NCBI RefSeq assembly: GCF_016086655.4
Contig: NC_052136.2
Location: 47,298,492 to 47,362,491, forward strand
Reading direction: 5' to 3'
DNA: 64,000 nucleotides
Source of the DNA: Lepeophtheirus salmonis
Lineage: Eukaryota; Arthropoda; Copepoda; Siphonostomatoida; Caligidae
In this document: in pieces, positions 1 to 12,299 of the stretch
Position numbering within the stretch: position 1 is the stretch's first letter
Layout: each line of letters begins with the position of its first letter
Notes under the pieces: model-generated
Told to the model about the DNA's origin: nothing
Database searches by the model: none
The model's input: the letters and a program-made list of their open reading frames with translations, nothing else
Position numbers and translations under genes: made by a program

Positions 1-2530
1 TTAGTCTAGCTAGCTCCAAGTAATTGAGGGAAAACAAAATATCTTGCAACTGTTAGTGGTCTCTCTTATGTGTCTTTCTTTTGTCATATCATAAATGTCT
101 AGACGTAAATATACTTAATATTTTATCTCTTTTTTAATTATATATTTTTTTAAAGATTTATTTTCATACCAAAATAGATTTAATGTTAAAAATATATGAA
201 AATATTATCTTAATTAGTATTAAAATAATGAACAAAATAAGATATAAACTAATCTAAAATGAGATGACTGGAACAGTTACTTTATTTATTTTTAATAAGT
301 TATATAACTTAAGACGAATATATGTAAAACATTTGAACAATATACAAATATAGACAATACTGGTTCATTTTATAAGTTTGCCTGCACATCTACATTCTAT
401 TACCACCTCAAAATTAGAGACAGCGATAGAGGATAGTTAGAATTCAGTTATTTCAACTTTGTAATAATAAGGAAATAACTTTGCCAACCGAAGAATATAT
501 TATTGCATTAGGAAGAAGGGAATCTTGACTTTTTAGAGATATTTGGACAATTAGTATTTTCGAAGATCATGAAAGTAAATAGAAGATCTCATTATATGGA
601 GGATGTTGTGAGTTTTTGTCTTAAGAAGTATTAAGGAAGAACTCGGAGTAAATTTAGGGACTTAGGGATGAGATTGGTGGAGATCACATATCTTTAAGTA
701 CTTTTTTTTTTATATCAACCATGAACCATTTTAGTATAATTACAAGATGAACATAGTTTATATAATTGAGAGTAACTTCTATGTCTTCAAATCCACTAAC
801 TACACTCACAAAAAATTACTATAAACATACATAAAGAGAAATATACAGTGCAAACTCCAATGATTGTCTAATTCTACATGGAAACTTATTTAAGCAATTG
901 GGATCGATTGAGTCGAGGTCCCTCTAATCCTACTCCAATAATATATTCTTCACTTTGTAAAGCGTCGTTTCGTTTCTTATAGCCAAGTTATTTTCTTAAT
1001 TTTAAAAGGGTATGATAATTGAATTTCAATTATCGTCTGTGGTTGAAACCAATTTCGAGATAGAAACTGAGTTACTAATCTTATACAATGTACACAAAAA
1101 TTCAAAATTGTTAATGAAATTTCAATATGATGTAAAATAGGTTTGTATTGATCCTTAATAGGACTTACAATCGGTCTTGTCTCACTTACCATCAAGCTCT
1201 GTCTTACTTACCTTAATGATTTAATTCCTAGAAAAAACCTCCCAAATTTTAAAGCGCCCTCTATAAGGCATAAGTTTTGTTCAAATTATTCTAAAGTATT
1301 TCAGTTTACTATTTGAATTAATTTAGTAAAAGTATATTAAAACATTTTTAAGGCTACAAGATGTTAGTATAATTTTTTTTTAGAATTTTGATTTTTGTAG
1401 GTCTCAAGTATCATATTAACATTTTTGAGATAAATTCTAAGAAATTTCGTTTGCCCGCCCAAAAAAATGGGACCTAGTGTCCCTCCGTGTGTGAAGGGAG
1501 TTTTTACCCTTAAAATATTTAAGCTTGTGTCAGTGTTATCATGAAACATGGAGAGTAATACTGACGATTTCTTTGGGAGTTATCTTTTATATAGTTAGAG
1601 CAAATTTTTCATTTAGCTTACGACTAATTACTCTGAGAAATGCCATGTACTACCACTGTTAAATAATTATTGAAACAATACCTGTAATATCGTCAAGAAG
1701 GATCAGTTTTACCTTCTTTAAGAACCAATAATAGGAACTGACATAAAACCAGTCGTCATAATATTCCCTTTTTTCTTTCTATAGCATAAGTAATAAAGCA
1801 CTTTAGAAATTCTTCAAAAAAAGACAATGTCGACTATGAATTACATCGACCGAATCCAAAGTATATATGAAATTAAAGAATGATTTTTAAGCGTGTAAAA
1901 TTAGAAAATTATAGTTAGATTTATTCGTAAAAATAATTAAATAACAATTATATAATAAATATGACTAGCTTTTGGCAAACCAAGTACAATTATTCCAACT
2001 GTTAATAAAGAACAAAGTGTGTTCATGTGAGACCAGCATTATCGATTACAGCCATTTTGAGGGGCCTTAGCATTCTAACTTTATATTATTCAAACCATTT
2101 TTTTTTTTTCATTTAAAAAAAAAGAAGAAGAAACATAGTGTCGTGTATTTGAATGTACAAATAAGAATGACAAATATGGTTCTTGGTTAAGGCTAAAACC
2201 TTTACTGTCTGTCAAAAATATATATCTCTATGGTTTAGCTTTATTATACATCATATCCTACCATACGTTTAATAAAAATTTTAAAATATTATTATGTATT
2301 CTTATTTCCATAATATAGCGAATAAAGTAAACAATTAAATACTCTACTTTCTCGTCCTTAATGAATCAAAGGATAATAATAATTATAACAATGTTGTAAT
2401 TTCATATAAATTTTATTTAAATAATATTAATTTAATTTATTAGAAATATAACGGTTTATCACTGGCATCAAGTAGTTTCTTAATGCAAAGGTAATTTTCA
2501 ACTAGATACATGGTTTATTTAAAATAATTT
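1..2530. other. AT-rich non-coding sequence
   Basis: No open frame here shows recognisable protein similarity, and frames are short and low-complexity. Poly-T/poly-A runs occur near 700 and 2100. I see no RNA gene and no repeat I can pair with another part of the window. Confidence 0.6.
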
Positions 2531-2553
2531 TCTCAATTCATTTTGATTGATAT

Positions 2554-2816
2554 GCCATACTCTATCTTATCCAGCATTTCCGGACAACACATTGACTTAA
2601 AAACTACCTTTTTCTTTATTTCATTCTGATCCCCAAATCCAAGAGCTAATACAAAATTATTCCATAAAGTCTTCAAATTTAAAAATTCTTTAAATTCTGT
2701 TTTCTTCAAGCTAAGGTGGCCATACTCCATCTTATCCAGCATTTCCGGACAACACATTGACTTAAAACTACTTTATTTCATTTTGATCCCCAAATCCAAG
2801 AGCTAATACAAAATTA
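2554..2816. repeat. Direct duplication of a ~100-bp unit, period 165 bp
   Basis: A unit starting gccatactc and ending agctaatacaaaatta occurs at 2554-2660 and again at 2719-2816. The second copy lacks about 10 bases in the poly-T centre but is otherwise nearly identical. On the minus strand, copy 1 reads through as one frame containing LALGFGDQNE and then SMCCPEMLDKIEYG. The same peptide, SMCCPEMLDKMEYG, is encoded again in copy 2, where the short deletion puts the two halves in different frames. The near identity implies a recent local duplication. The flanking minus-strand frame at 2887-3222 suggests the unit could come from a coding sequence, but I do not recognise the protein. Confidence 0.8.
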
Positions 2817-2886
2817 ATATTATAAGAAATATTATAAGTAGTATAATTTCTTGGTTTATTTTTGTGACACTTTCTTCCGTCTAAGG

Positions 2887-3222
2887 TCATTTTTCTATTT
2901 TGTCAGAATTTTTGCAATTAAATGCTTTATACATTCTTTTCACTATTTCATGGTGCTGATCATCTCTTGTGATGGACTCTTCACGAGCTCGCTTTTGATC
3001 TTCCATCAAGATCATCATCATTCTCATCGTCGGATCATCTTTCTTATTTTCATCGACCGATGTTAGATTTCCTTCTAACATTTTGACCTTCTCTTTCAAA
3101 ACCTCGATTTTCTTCTTGTTATCAACCCTTCGTAGGCATTCTAGAATCTTTCCGTTTACTTGATGTTTAAAATTAACTAACTGCACCATGGCATGTTTAG
3201 AATGATCCAATAATGATGACAA
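2887..3222 (-). pseudogene. Unassigned coding-like fragment, charged coiled-coil type
   Basis: A 111-codon open frame on the minus strand with a protein-like composition unlike the surrounding low-complexity frames. Residues ~35-60 are rich in Lys, Glu and Leu with heptad-like spacing (KKIEVLKEKVKMLEG). A Met/Asp/Glu-rich stretch follows (MILMEDQKRAREES) and the frame ends NSDKIEK. It has no signal peptide or membrane segment. The Met start is simply the first ATG of the open frame. I do not recognise a family; the helical charged region would fit a structural part of a transposon protein or an exon of a host gene. The duplicated unit at 2554-2816 lies downstream on the same strand and may belong to the same former gene. 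It may also be chance. Confidence 0.3.
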
Positions 3223-3229
3223 CTGATTA

Positions 3230-5020
3230 TTATCTTATTTACACAACTATATTACATTATATTAATTAACTAATAATCAATACATTAAATATACAACGTC
3301 ATGGTAAATCCCATATTAGTAATGATTCCTTTCTCCCAGTACCCCTAAGTGCTAGAGAAAGCAACGTTTTAACCTGTTTTGTAAACTACTAAAACCCCAA
3401 CATGGTCTATCTTCCTTTTGGTTAATTATTTTATAGGTCATAGTTGTTGTAAAATTATTTCTCTGAAGTGAGCATGCTCACCTATCTTTGTTATAAATAG
3501 TTTTACAGACGTAAAATAAAATAAATATATATGAGTCTTGAATATAATAAGAATATTTTCCCTGCACTAGTGATATTTTAAATATAATCGGTTCTCCTCT
3601 TTATAGCAGTAATTCATTTTCTTCCCCTAAAATCATATGAAAGGGGTCTTTATTCAGGAGTACCATGTGGCTTGCCTTCTTTTACTTGAGCTCTTTTTTT
3701 CCTTTCAAGTATGTCAACTTTAGTTGTATTAAAAAATGCGTATTGCTTATACGCTATTATTTGATACGACTAAACTTTTGTTTTTTGTTTATTTCTTTAC
3801 AAGATAGGTTGAGTGATAACAATCACAACATGATTTATGATGTTTTATTAGATTTACATTGAAAGTTTGATTTATTATAAATATATGTACATAAAAATAG
3901 TTTCAACCTTATATCTTATATGTATAGATATAATATACTTTAGTGTAGAATCAATATTAGAACATAGCCGTCCCTTTTTTTAGCGACTTGGTATTTATTC
4001 ATTAAATATCTTAAAACATTTCAATAAGCATTAAATAAACAGGCTGCATTTATAATTGTGCAAGGAAAAAATTGTGCAATATACTTTTACTAGCTTCACT
4101 ATCTGGTGGTAATGGTACAATTCTATTCACACTGAAAAATATGCACTTTTTTATTTTTCTAGTTACTAGTAAAATTTACGTTTTATACAAATAATAACTT
4201 AAATTAATCATACAACATTAAAAAAGACAACTCAAAACAACATCCGGTTCAGCATTTATTAATAAGCTTGCTTGAAATATTATGTAGAGTCTTTCAAACT
4301 AGTTTTTGCATCTCGGTAATAGTACCCATGTATTTCATATGTCAATGTTGTAGTCCAGATACTTTTTTGTGCAAAAACGATATGATGAGGAGGAACGTGT
4401 GGGTATCCATAGATAATATTATGTTGTTCTAAAGGGGAATATCATATATATATTCAATATTTTTTACTCATATTTTTTTCAAATCAAAAGTACATATGTC
4501 CTGTCAACACAAGGTAAGGTAGAATGATTTTTTCCGAATTTTAAATGTGAATTACATTTGTATTATTTAACGTTGAACTAAAATCTATTTTTATCAACAA
4601 AATATATATTCTTATTCAACCCTAGAAACTATCTCAAATTGCACTAAAAGTAGATCAAAATTTATCGCCGAAATAGAAGAATTAGATAACTAAATCTGTG
4701 TTAAAAAAAACTAATAGATTGGATATGATGCATATTTCAATTGGTGTTATTCTAATACTTCTCAAATATATTAATTATTGATGACAATTAATTGAGTAAG
4801 TGTCTTAATTATATTTAATTTCAAAACATCTTCATGCGACCTTTCTTTGCATGTTTATTAAAATTACATACGGAAATTAAATGTTAACCTAAAAAAATCA
4901 ATAAAAATTCAAATTTTCTGTCAGAAAGTGGCTTTAAGCTGTACTATAAGGTTAATTCTTTAGTTTTAGCTATAATTTAAGACAATTTAAAAAAATATAT
5001 TAGCTTCCAAATTAGATTTG
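3230..5020. other. AT-rich non-coding sequence
   Basis: Only short low-complexity frames. Nothing assigned. Confidence 0.55.
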
Positions 5021-5096
5021 TCATTTTACTGAAGTTTTGAGTATTTAGACACAGTTTGTGGAAACTGTATTTAAGATAACATAATGATTAATTTAT
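5021..5096 (+). repeat. Dispersed repeat, family R1, copy A
   Basis: The segment starting tcattttact, with ttagacacagtttgtgg in the middle and ending near taatgattaattt, matches copies at 25428-25505 and 34111-34190 at most positions and without large gaps. Only this 75-base core is recognisable here, whereas the other two copies extend over 500 bases or more. No coding potential is seen. Confidence 0.65.
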
Positions 5097-5129
5097 CGTT
5101 CAAATGCTAATATTTAGATTATATTATGG

Positions 5130-5150
5130 TGACGTCACTGTCCGACGTCA
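5130..5150. promoter_or_regulatory. CRE-like palindrome with a second half-match
   Basis: TGACGTCA at 5130-5137 is followed 6 bases later by CGACGTCA (5143-5150). TGACGTCA is the known binding palindrome of CREB/ATF factors. There is no gene next to it, so function is not supported and chance is possible. Confidence 0.25.
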
Positions 5151-7000
5151 TTTCGATAATAATGTGTAAGGTAGTTTTTTTTGTTAAATGCGGATGTGTT
5201 CTTAATATTTATGACAGGACATCAAAATTTTGGAACCATTCTATCCTTATGAATTATATTTACTTTTTCTTTAAAAATAGAAAGGAGAAGTTCAAAGTGT
5301 AATACATAGATTTATTATTGAATATTTGAATAGATAATTTGGAATAAGGTAATTACAATCCTGTTTCTGTAAGTATCCGAACATGATTATTTACTATTCT
5401 TTGAACAATTTGTATCGAAGCGGAAGAAGAAGGGCTTCCAACCAACATATTAGATGATTCATCAAATGATTAATTAAGTAAATGTAAGGATAGCTTCAAA
5501 TAACAAAGACTAGCCACAATCACCTACACACATCTGTGTTAATGGCTGTCTGATATAATCAATCATTATGTGTTTCGATGTGTTTATTTTCGAACTGTAA
5601 ATGATAAAAACGTGTGTACTTAACTCAAGTGGAATGAATTTTTAAAGTAGTTATAAATATAATATAATAAGAAATATTAAGTACATATATATACTCCTAT
5701 ACTCCATTTATGTACTTATACATCACTGGATCATCTATACATCTCTCAACTTTTTCTCCAAGAAAAAAAAAACATTAGTTTAATTAGTAGTTATCTACTA
5801 ACATAATTATTTCCAACTATTGGGCTATTTCAAAACTATAACACTGTGTTACTTCATTATAATAAAAATGAAAATTTGATACGTTGTCAGCCGTCGATTT
5901 TTATACTACTTTTCAAATATGAGAATTCTGAATGTGGATTAGTTGAATTAATTCTTGTTTTAAGTTGTCATCCATTCCTGCTTATTAAATTATTGTATTA
6001 TTACAAATAGATTTTGTACATTTTTTCTGTTTCATTTTTGGAAGAAAGGCTGCAATAATAAATGAAGATCAAGTGATTAGTTTATGTTCAAAACTGACTA
6101 TATGTGAGACAAATTATGATTTTTTTATTGATTGTTTGAAAATTTGATTATTTTAGAAATATTATTCTAACCTAACGAGATAAATTCGACTTTAACAAAT
6201 AATGTTCAGAGTACAAAAAACAGAAAAGTAAACTATTCCACACTTGACCATTTTTTCATCTTATCAATATCCATACATTAACTAAATTGTCCACTATACA
6301 CTATTATTCAACTTTTGAATAACCTTAATTGATAATGAATAATCATTTTTTATAAATTCAAGGTGGTTATAAGTAATGAGATAACATTATCTATTATTAA
6401 ATATAATTAATACATGCCTAAAAATGTTTTTGTGGTTTTTTGTTTTTTTTTTGCATTCTGGTTAATGTTCCAAACTCAAACGTTATTTTTGTATGCAGTA
6501 ACAAAAATATTAATAGTCTATTAACATATAGATATTAACTATTATTTTGATGAAAATTATGTAAAATAGTATTTATAAAACATCAAATAACTTTTGAATA
6601 TTTAGTTAGATATCATTTTTTTTACTTTTCTTAGCCATTATTGGTGTCCAGAATTTTCTGGAGGAATTTGAATGCTATCAGTACAATCCTCCATATTAAA
6701 AAAATACCGCAAAACATTACTTTCAGATACCTCATAGGTTTGAAAAGGTTAAGAAGAAAGATATTATGTTCAGTATTGCATATAAATATTTTATATTGAT
6801 TTTTTCGTCAGCTGTCGACTGTTTGACTAATTTAGCATTAACAATATTCTTAACATTCATTAGCTAAATTCGAATAAGCTATAGCTAAGTCTCAAACCTT
6901 TCCTAATTAATATCGCATATTTGGAAATAACTCACAAACTACCAACAAATTCGAAAGGGCATTTTTTCTGTTTCTTTTTTGGTTTCTGCGTTTTTAACGT
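5151..7000. other. AT-rich non-coding sequence
   Basis: No recognisable coding or RNA feature; poly-T near 6430-6450. Confidence 0.55.
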
Positions 7001-7004
7001 TTGG

Positions 7005-7200
7005 TGTGACCTTAACCTTTGCTTTGGTTATTACAAATATAATTTATGTAATATATTTCTCCATCTTTTCAAAATTAGGATCGAGTTTTCGATTTTAAAA
7101 TTTTATGTGACCTTAATTTCTAAAAATTTAATAGAATCTTACTGTTAACATACCTATAAAACCTTCCCACAAAGTTTCAAGAAAATTGAATTTTTATTAT
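7005..7200 (+). repeat. Possible dispersed repeat with internal GTGACCTTAA duplication
   Basis: GTGACCTTAACCTTTG at 7005-7020 is echoed by GTGACCTTAATTTC at 7107-7120. The block continues with acatacctataaaa and acaaagtttcaagaaaatt (7148-7190). Motifs of the type gtgaccttgacctttg followed by acctataaa...tttca are, as I recall them, a pattern seen in short interspersed repeats of marine invertebrates. The overlapping 75-codon frame is not protein-like. The assignment rests on memory of that motif and on the internal duplication only. Confidence 0.3.
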
Positions 7201-9490
7201 TTATGTTATCCTGCAAACACCCTTACTAACTAACAAACCGTTGGCGAAGGTAATAACGGTAACATCTTACACATACAAATAATTGTACAATTTATTTTAC
7301 ATGATAATGTAACGTATTTCAACATATGGTACAATTTATGAAGGATGCTTTTATTCAAAAACAGTTTTATACATATATGACTACTACATATTACATTTTA
7401 TTTTAAATGTGTATATGTCTAGAAACATTCTGGAGCGTTTAAATAAACTATTAAAAAATTAACATTTCTGGACTTTTAGAAATACTCAAATTATATGAAT
7501 TTATAAAATTTTATCCACTGTTTTCCTGATTATGGATCTAGACGACTGCTCATTAGCTATTTTTAACCGCATTATAGTGCATTAATGATGTAAATCTTGT
7601 ATACTTTTTAGCTGGCACACTTTTTGAAATTGGAAATCTGAAGAATGAGTTTTCTATTCATCAGCTGCTGCCACTATTATTTAACTCTTTTCTACTCCAT
7701 TCAATTAAAATCTAAACATGATATTACATTTTTTTATACTAAAAAATAAGAAAAGTAAATTTTATGATTTGTTATATTTTTACATCCTTGTTGGACTCCA
7801 AATCATTGCTACTGTACTTGTATATTTGCTTCTCCCCTAATCTTCGTAGTCACAGTTGATTGTAGCTGATCTAATGAAACGTCATGACAGCTAAATTACT
7901 CTCCTCTAAAACGTTCGTCAAATTGTCATGGTTATCATGTTGATTCTCAATTTCTTTTTTTTAAGATGTGCAAAATACACATAATTTTTACTATTATAAT
8001 GTAAATCCTTTTAATAGTGCTAAATAAAAAATATACACACAAAAAAAATTGTAATAATTAAATGACAAACATTTGAACTATTAAAATAATTAGGGCATTT
8101 AATTTTTTTTAAACCATTCCATCCATTTTGCATTCGTAAATATCAATTAAAATGCTGAAAATACTTTTTAAATATAGAACAGGGATAAAAAATAAGTCCT
8201 TATTTTAAATTAATCTTTACAATATAAATTTGGTTTTTAAAAAGATTATATTTGTTATTTTTTTTATGAAATACTCATTACTTTATGCTTATAATTGGAA
8301 AATCAAATTAGTACACATCAATTCTGATAGATTTTGTATTTATTATATACATAATATCTAAAATATTACAATTTTGTAGAAACCTCTGTACGCTTCAGTC
8401 CTCACATTAAATTCACTAAACCTTCATAAAAATTTCTAAAGATACAAATAGATTATAAACTAGACTCTTTCAAGAAAATTAAATAATTCTATATTATAAA
8501 TTTAACGTTGAAGGATCATACTGGAAAGTATTAGTGATAAAATATAGATTCAAAGGAATAAGAATCACTTTTATAAATCTTGGAGTTTATAATCTCCCAG
8601 TTCAATAACAAAGGGTTAAGAATGATGGTTGTAAAAAATACTGTTACCTTACAAATTATAAGAATTTTGCAGGTCATTTGCACAGAATCCTCTCGGTAAT
8701 CCACCCTTAGACTTTAGAGATTATTATTTTTTTTATTTAAACTATCCCGAAATAAACTATCTTTATCATCAAAATATAATGCCAAGGTTGCCAGAATTCT
8801 TCTTTTATAATGTCTCAAATTTTCTTCAAAATTGAGAATATTTTCTACAAAAAAAGGCTAATCAATAAGGAATACAAAAAAAAACACTTTTATATAGATA
8901 AGTTATATGATTTGCACTGATACTAATCTTAATTTAATATGGATATATTACTATCTTATATTTGGATATGACTAAAAGACGGAATTTTTTTTAGCATTGC
9001 ATATATATATACACGTATCCCACAACATTTATAAGAATATAAATAAGAAGATTTTCGTATATGCTTATATGAACCCTCATGGTGCATGCATGAAAATGTA
9101 TGCTCATATTTCAAAACGTGATTTCACTAAGTACTATGTTTATATATATATATACATATAAAATATTTCCTTGATAAATATCTACCTTTATATGTGTTTA
9201 CAAAAATAATAAGCTAACGGTCTATGACACTTTGATATGTAGGTATATAGTACCAAAATATGTTTATGTTTTTTTCATATAATAAGGGGAAAATGCAAAG
9301 AAATCAAAAATAATTATTTCAATCAATTAATCATATCTTTTTTTTTCTATAAGGAAATAAAATCATATTTGAAATTGGGTTCCAATTCTGAGTTGTAGAT
9401 TAGAGTGGTTGAAATTATTTTTATGTTCAAAATATTGAGTGAAAGGTTTGTAAATCGAAGCATTTTTGGTATGTAAAATAAAAGAAACCA
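7201..9490. other. AT-rich non-coding sequence
   Basis: No recognisable genes. Short TA-type simple repeats occur near 9000-9020 and 9140-9165. Confidence 0.55.
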
Positions 9491-9499
9491 AAAATTAAC

Positions 9500-9625
9500 A
9501 TGATAAAAAAAGGTCAGCTCAGGGGCATGACGTTTCATTTAATTGGCTGTGAGAGTAAGAAATAAAAACAAATCCCATTCCGTATCAAGGAAGGACATTT
9601 TATATCTTCAATTCTACTTATAATT
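9500..9625 (+). repeat. Fragment shared with the pogo-like unit at 46.4-47.4 kb
   Basis: The segment holding gacgtttcatttaattg, then aaatcccattccgtatc and finally ttcaattctact has the same three blocks in the same order and spacing as 46470-46640 (gcgtttcattgaattaa, aagtcccattctgtatc, ttcaattctact). It is therefore a partial copy of the same repeat family. No coding function is seen. Confidence 0.6.
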
Positions 9626-9629
9626 CAAC

Positions 9630-10720
9630 AGGATTTAATACTTTAAACTCTTTAAGAAATAATCATGGCCTACTCGTGTTTACACTTTATACCATACTTA
9701 TATGTTATCTCTTGTAGAATAAAAGAATAATAATAACAGGTATAGAAAATAAAAAAACTCTGTTCAGGTTGCCAACAACAAAAACTTGCAAGCTAAGAAA
9801 TACTAGACATTTTTCGACAATGATATTTTGATAAAAATGAAAAAATGTAGATTTTTAGTAAGTATTCCATTTGTAAAGTTATCAAAAAGAACATAGACAA
9901 ATGCAAGACTTTGTTTAGTTGCAAACTGAACTGTGTTTTTTAGTGTCCAAAGCTCATATCGTTATTCCCTAATTTTTGGAGTATATAACTATAGAATGTA
10001 TGTACTCATGAATCATTTTAAGGAGTTATAAGAGGTAAGTCTAATGATGAAAATCAGTGTAAGTTAGCATGCTACAAAAAATAAACCAAAAATAAACACA
10101 GTAACTCTGACAATTTGTATACTTTTTTAGAGGAGAGAAATGATTATGCCATTGACGTTTAAGTAGTTCAGCTACAATCAGCTGTGACAAGAGACTTGTT
10201 TATGAAAAAGAACATAAACAAGGGCATTTGCTAGAATTACCACATTCATTTTTTTTTAAGCCGACGGTACAGATATTTTTTTAAACTCTATCGATGATAA
10301 TTTCTTAATATATTAAAATTGTTGAAATCCTTACAATCATAAATTTTCAAAAAAATTGGTTGTTGATAACCTGCAAATAATTACTTCTCTTATTTTCACA
10401 GTGAGCAAAGAGCAATATAATTAGGTTTGTGAAAACTGTCGAAATCCTTGTTAAGGTAAATTTTAAATATAAATTTATATTAGTTATTTTGAGAAACGTT
10501 ATATTTGCTGACAGAGATCACTATGAACTAATATGTTTCTTGCTTTAAAAATTTCTAAAGAGGGAGGAAAAAATAAGAACAATAATTCAATTCAACCTCT
10601 AATTAAACTTTTTTGGAAACTGAATATCCTCCCTTTACTAGGTTCGAACAAACCACTATATTACAATACTCAACTGAACAGTAGAAATAGTTCCTCAGAA
10701 ATACAGGTATTACCTCTGTA
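9630..10720. other. AT-rich non-coding sequence
   Basis: Nothing assigned. A 62-codon frame at 10533-10721 ends beside a possible splice donor (ATACAG|GTATTA at 10709-10714) but has no recognised homology. Confidence 0.45.
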
Positions 10721-10778
10721 GGCCAATATCTATGAAACAAGTACCTATTATATACATATAACTTCCTTTTGTCTATAG

Positions 10779-10937
10779 CACTCGGCGGATATTCTCAGGA
10801 CGATATTTTAAAAGTAAATACCAGAGCCCTCAAATTCCAGTTTTAATTGATTTAGAAGTTATTCCAACCCCAATAATTAAGCAAACTTCCAGTATTATTA
10901 TTGTCTGTGAGGAGAAGGACACGTCGTCTATTGCCAG
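10779..10937 (+). other. Exon-like open segment flanked by splice-site consensus, unassigned
   Basis: A pyrimidine-rich tract ending tttgtctatag (to 10778) is a good 3' splice acceptor. After 159 bases, GCCAG|gtgaag (10937/10938) is a good donor. One frame is open through the whole segment, length 53 codons exactly, and encodes peptides such as RRIFSGRYFKSKYQS and IVCEEKDTSSIAR. The segment lies in a block (10740-11340) with visibly higher complexity than its surroundings. I do not recognise the peptide and cannot connect a convincing upstream or downstream exon. It could be a host exon, a decayed transposon, or chance. Confidence 0.3.
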
Positions 10938-12290
10938 GTGAAGGTTACAATGGTTAAGGTACAGACTAGGAAAATCTTCTATTTTTAAAAACAAGTCTTG
11001 GACAGATTTTAAAGAGATAAATGGTTATTTGTGCCGTGAAGAGTATAAAACTTCATTGTATTTAATTTACCAATGTGTCAGAATTACCTCGGTGCATAGA
11101 ACGGTGGATAAAAAGATATGGATAAACTTTGATGTAAGAATGAGTCCCTCAGATTGGATCATTGTAATGTCCACACAGGATAAGTGAAATATTGAGTGCT
11201 TATCTCATAAGTATAAAGTATAATATACGCAGTAAATCATACGAACCAAGAACTCCCTTCGTGGCTCCATGATTACGCCTCTCAAACAATTAATATCTCC
11301 AACTTCCATTCCATCGACGGGAAATATTATTACAAATCCCAAGAATAGTTACAGACGATTATTTGTCAGAACTATCTTTTTGATCTGTTTGATTCAAGTT
11401 TTTTTTTTACTCATTTTTTTATTATCATTTAGAATAGAAATACATCTTTCGGCATAACTGAAATGGAATAATTGGATAAAAATAACCATTTTTGTATTTC
11501 AAAATGCGTTTGAAAAATACTTCAGACCTTATGAAAGGTCTCATAAAAAAATCTTTGTTTTTGTCGCCAAATTTAATTAGCATTCATTTTTTAATTTAGT
11601 CTTGTATTATATTGGTATACATGTCCACAATTTTTGCATTGTTAGTTTGTTTGTGACTGATGAAGTTGATTTGACGTCTTTTTGTGTGCTCTTCTATTTT
11701 CTAGTCTATTAGAAAATTAAAAGAAGATATCATTTTAGAGGATTTTTTTTATAAATTTTTGAATGGCTATCTATTCTATTGGTTCCATACGTTGTGAACA
11801 TGTGTAAAAACATCATAAAAAATGAAAATCAAATGAGATTTGAATTGGAAATGAGAAAATAACGTTAGAGTAGTTATACATATAAAAAAAAATAGAGACT
11901 TAAATCGTACAATAGATCTTTATTTTTTATTTCATCATAAAAAATAATCATTTTTGGGAAAAACTTGATAAGTACTTTTGAAAATTGTATAACTAATTTG
12001 TTATAATATTCTTCCCTTAACCGGAATACTAGTTCAATTAGTTATACAATTTTGTATTAATCGAAACTAAAATTTTATAGTTCATTGTTAGGCATATAGA
12101 TTATATAATGGTTGTCCATTCGGTTAAGATAGTTTAACACAAGTAACGATAAATTATTGATCTTTTGGAATTTTCGGGAATCGATAATGCTTATAAAATT
12201 ATTCGGAATTAGGGGAAAATTATAAACATAAATAAGTCTTATATCTCAGTTTTTAGATCCTTTAACTTGACATTTGTGCGTAATATTAGC
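10938..12290. other. Unassigned sequence, higher complexity up to ~11340
   Basis: 10938-11340 holds several medium open frames on both strands (for example KSWTDFKEINGYLCREEYKT on the plus strand at ~10995-11055) without a family I can name. It may be a decayed retroelement. From 11340 to 12290 the sequence is plain AT-rich with poly-T runs. Confidence 0.35.
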
Positions 12291-12299
12291 AAAATATGA

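Noticed and set aside
6921..7148. 75-codon plus-strand frame as a cysteine/phenylalanine-rich small protein
   Set aside because: It overlaps a repeat-like motif (GTGACCTTAA twice) and its composition follows T-rich sequence.
9000..9170. TA-type simple repeats as a regulatory or origin-like region
   Set aside because: Short and imperfect, typical of AT-rich animal DNA; nothing links them to a function.
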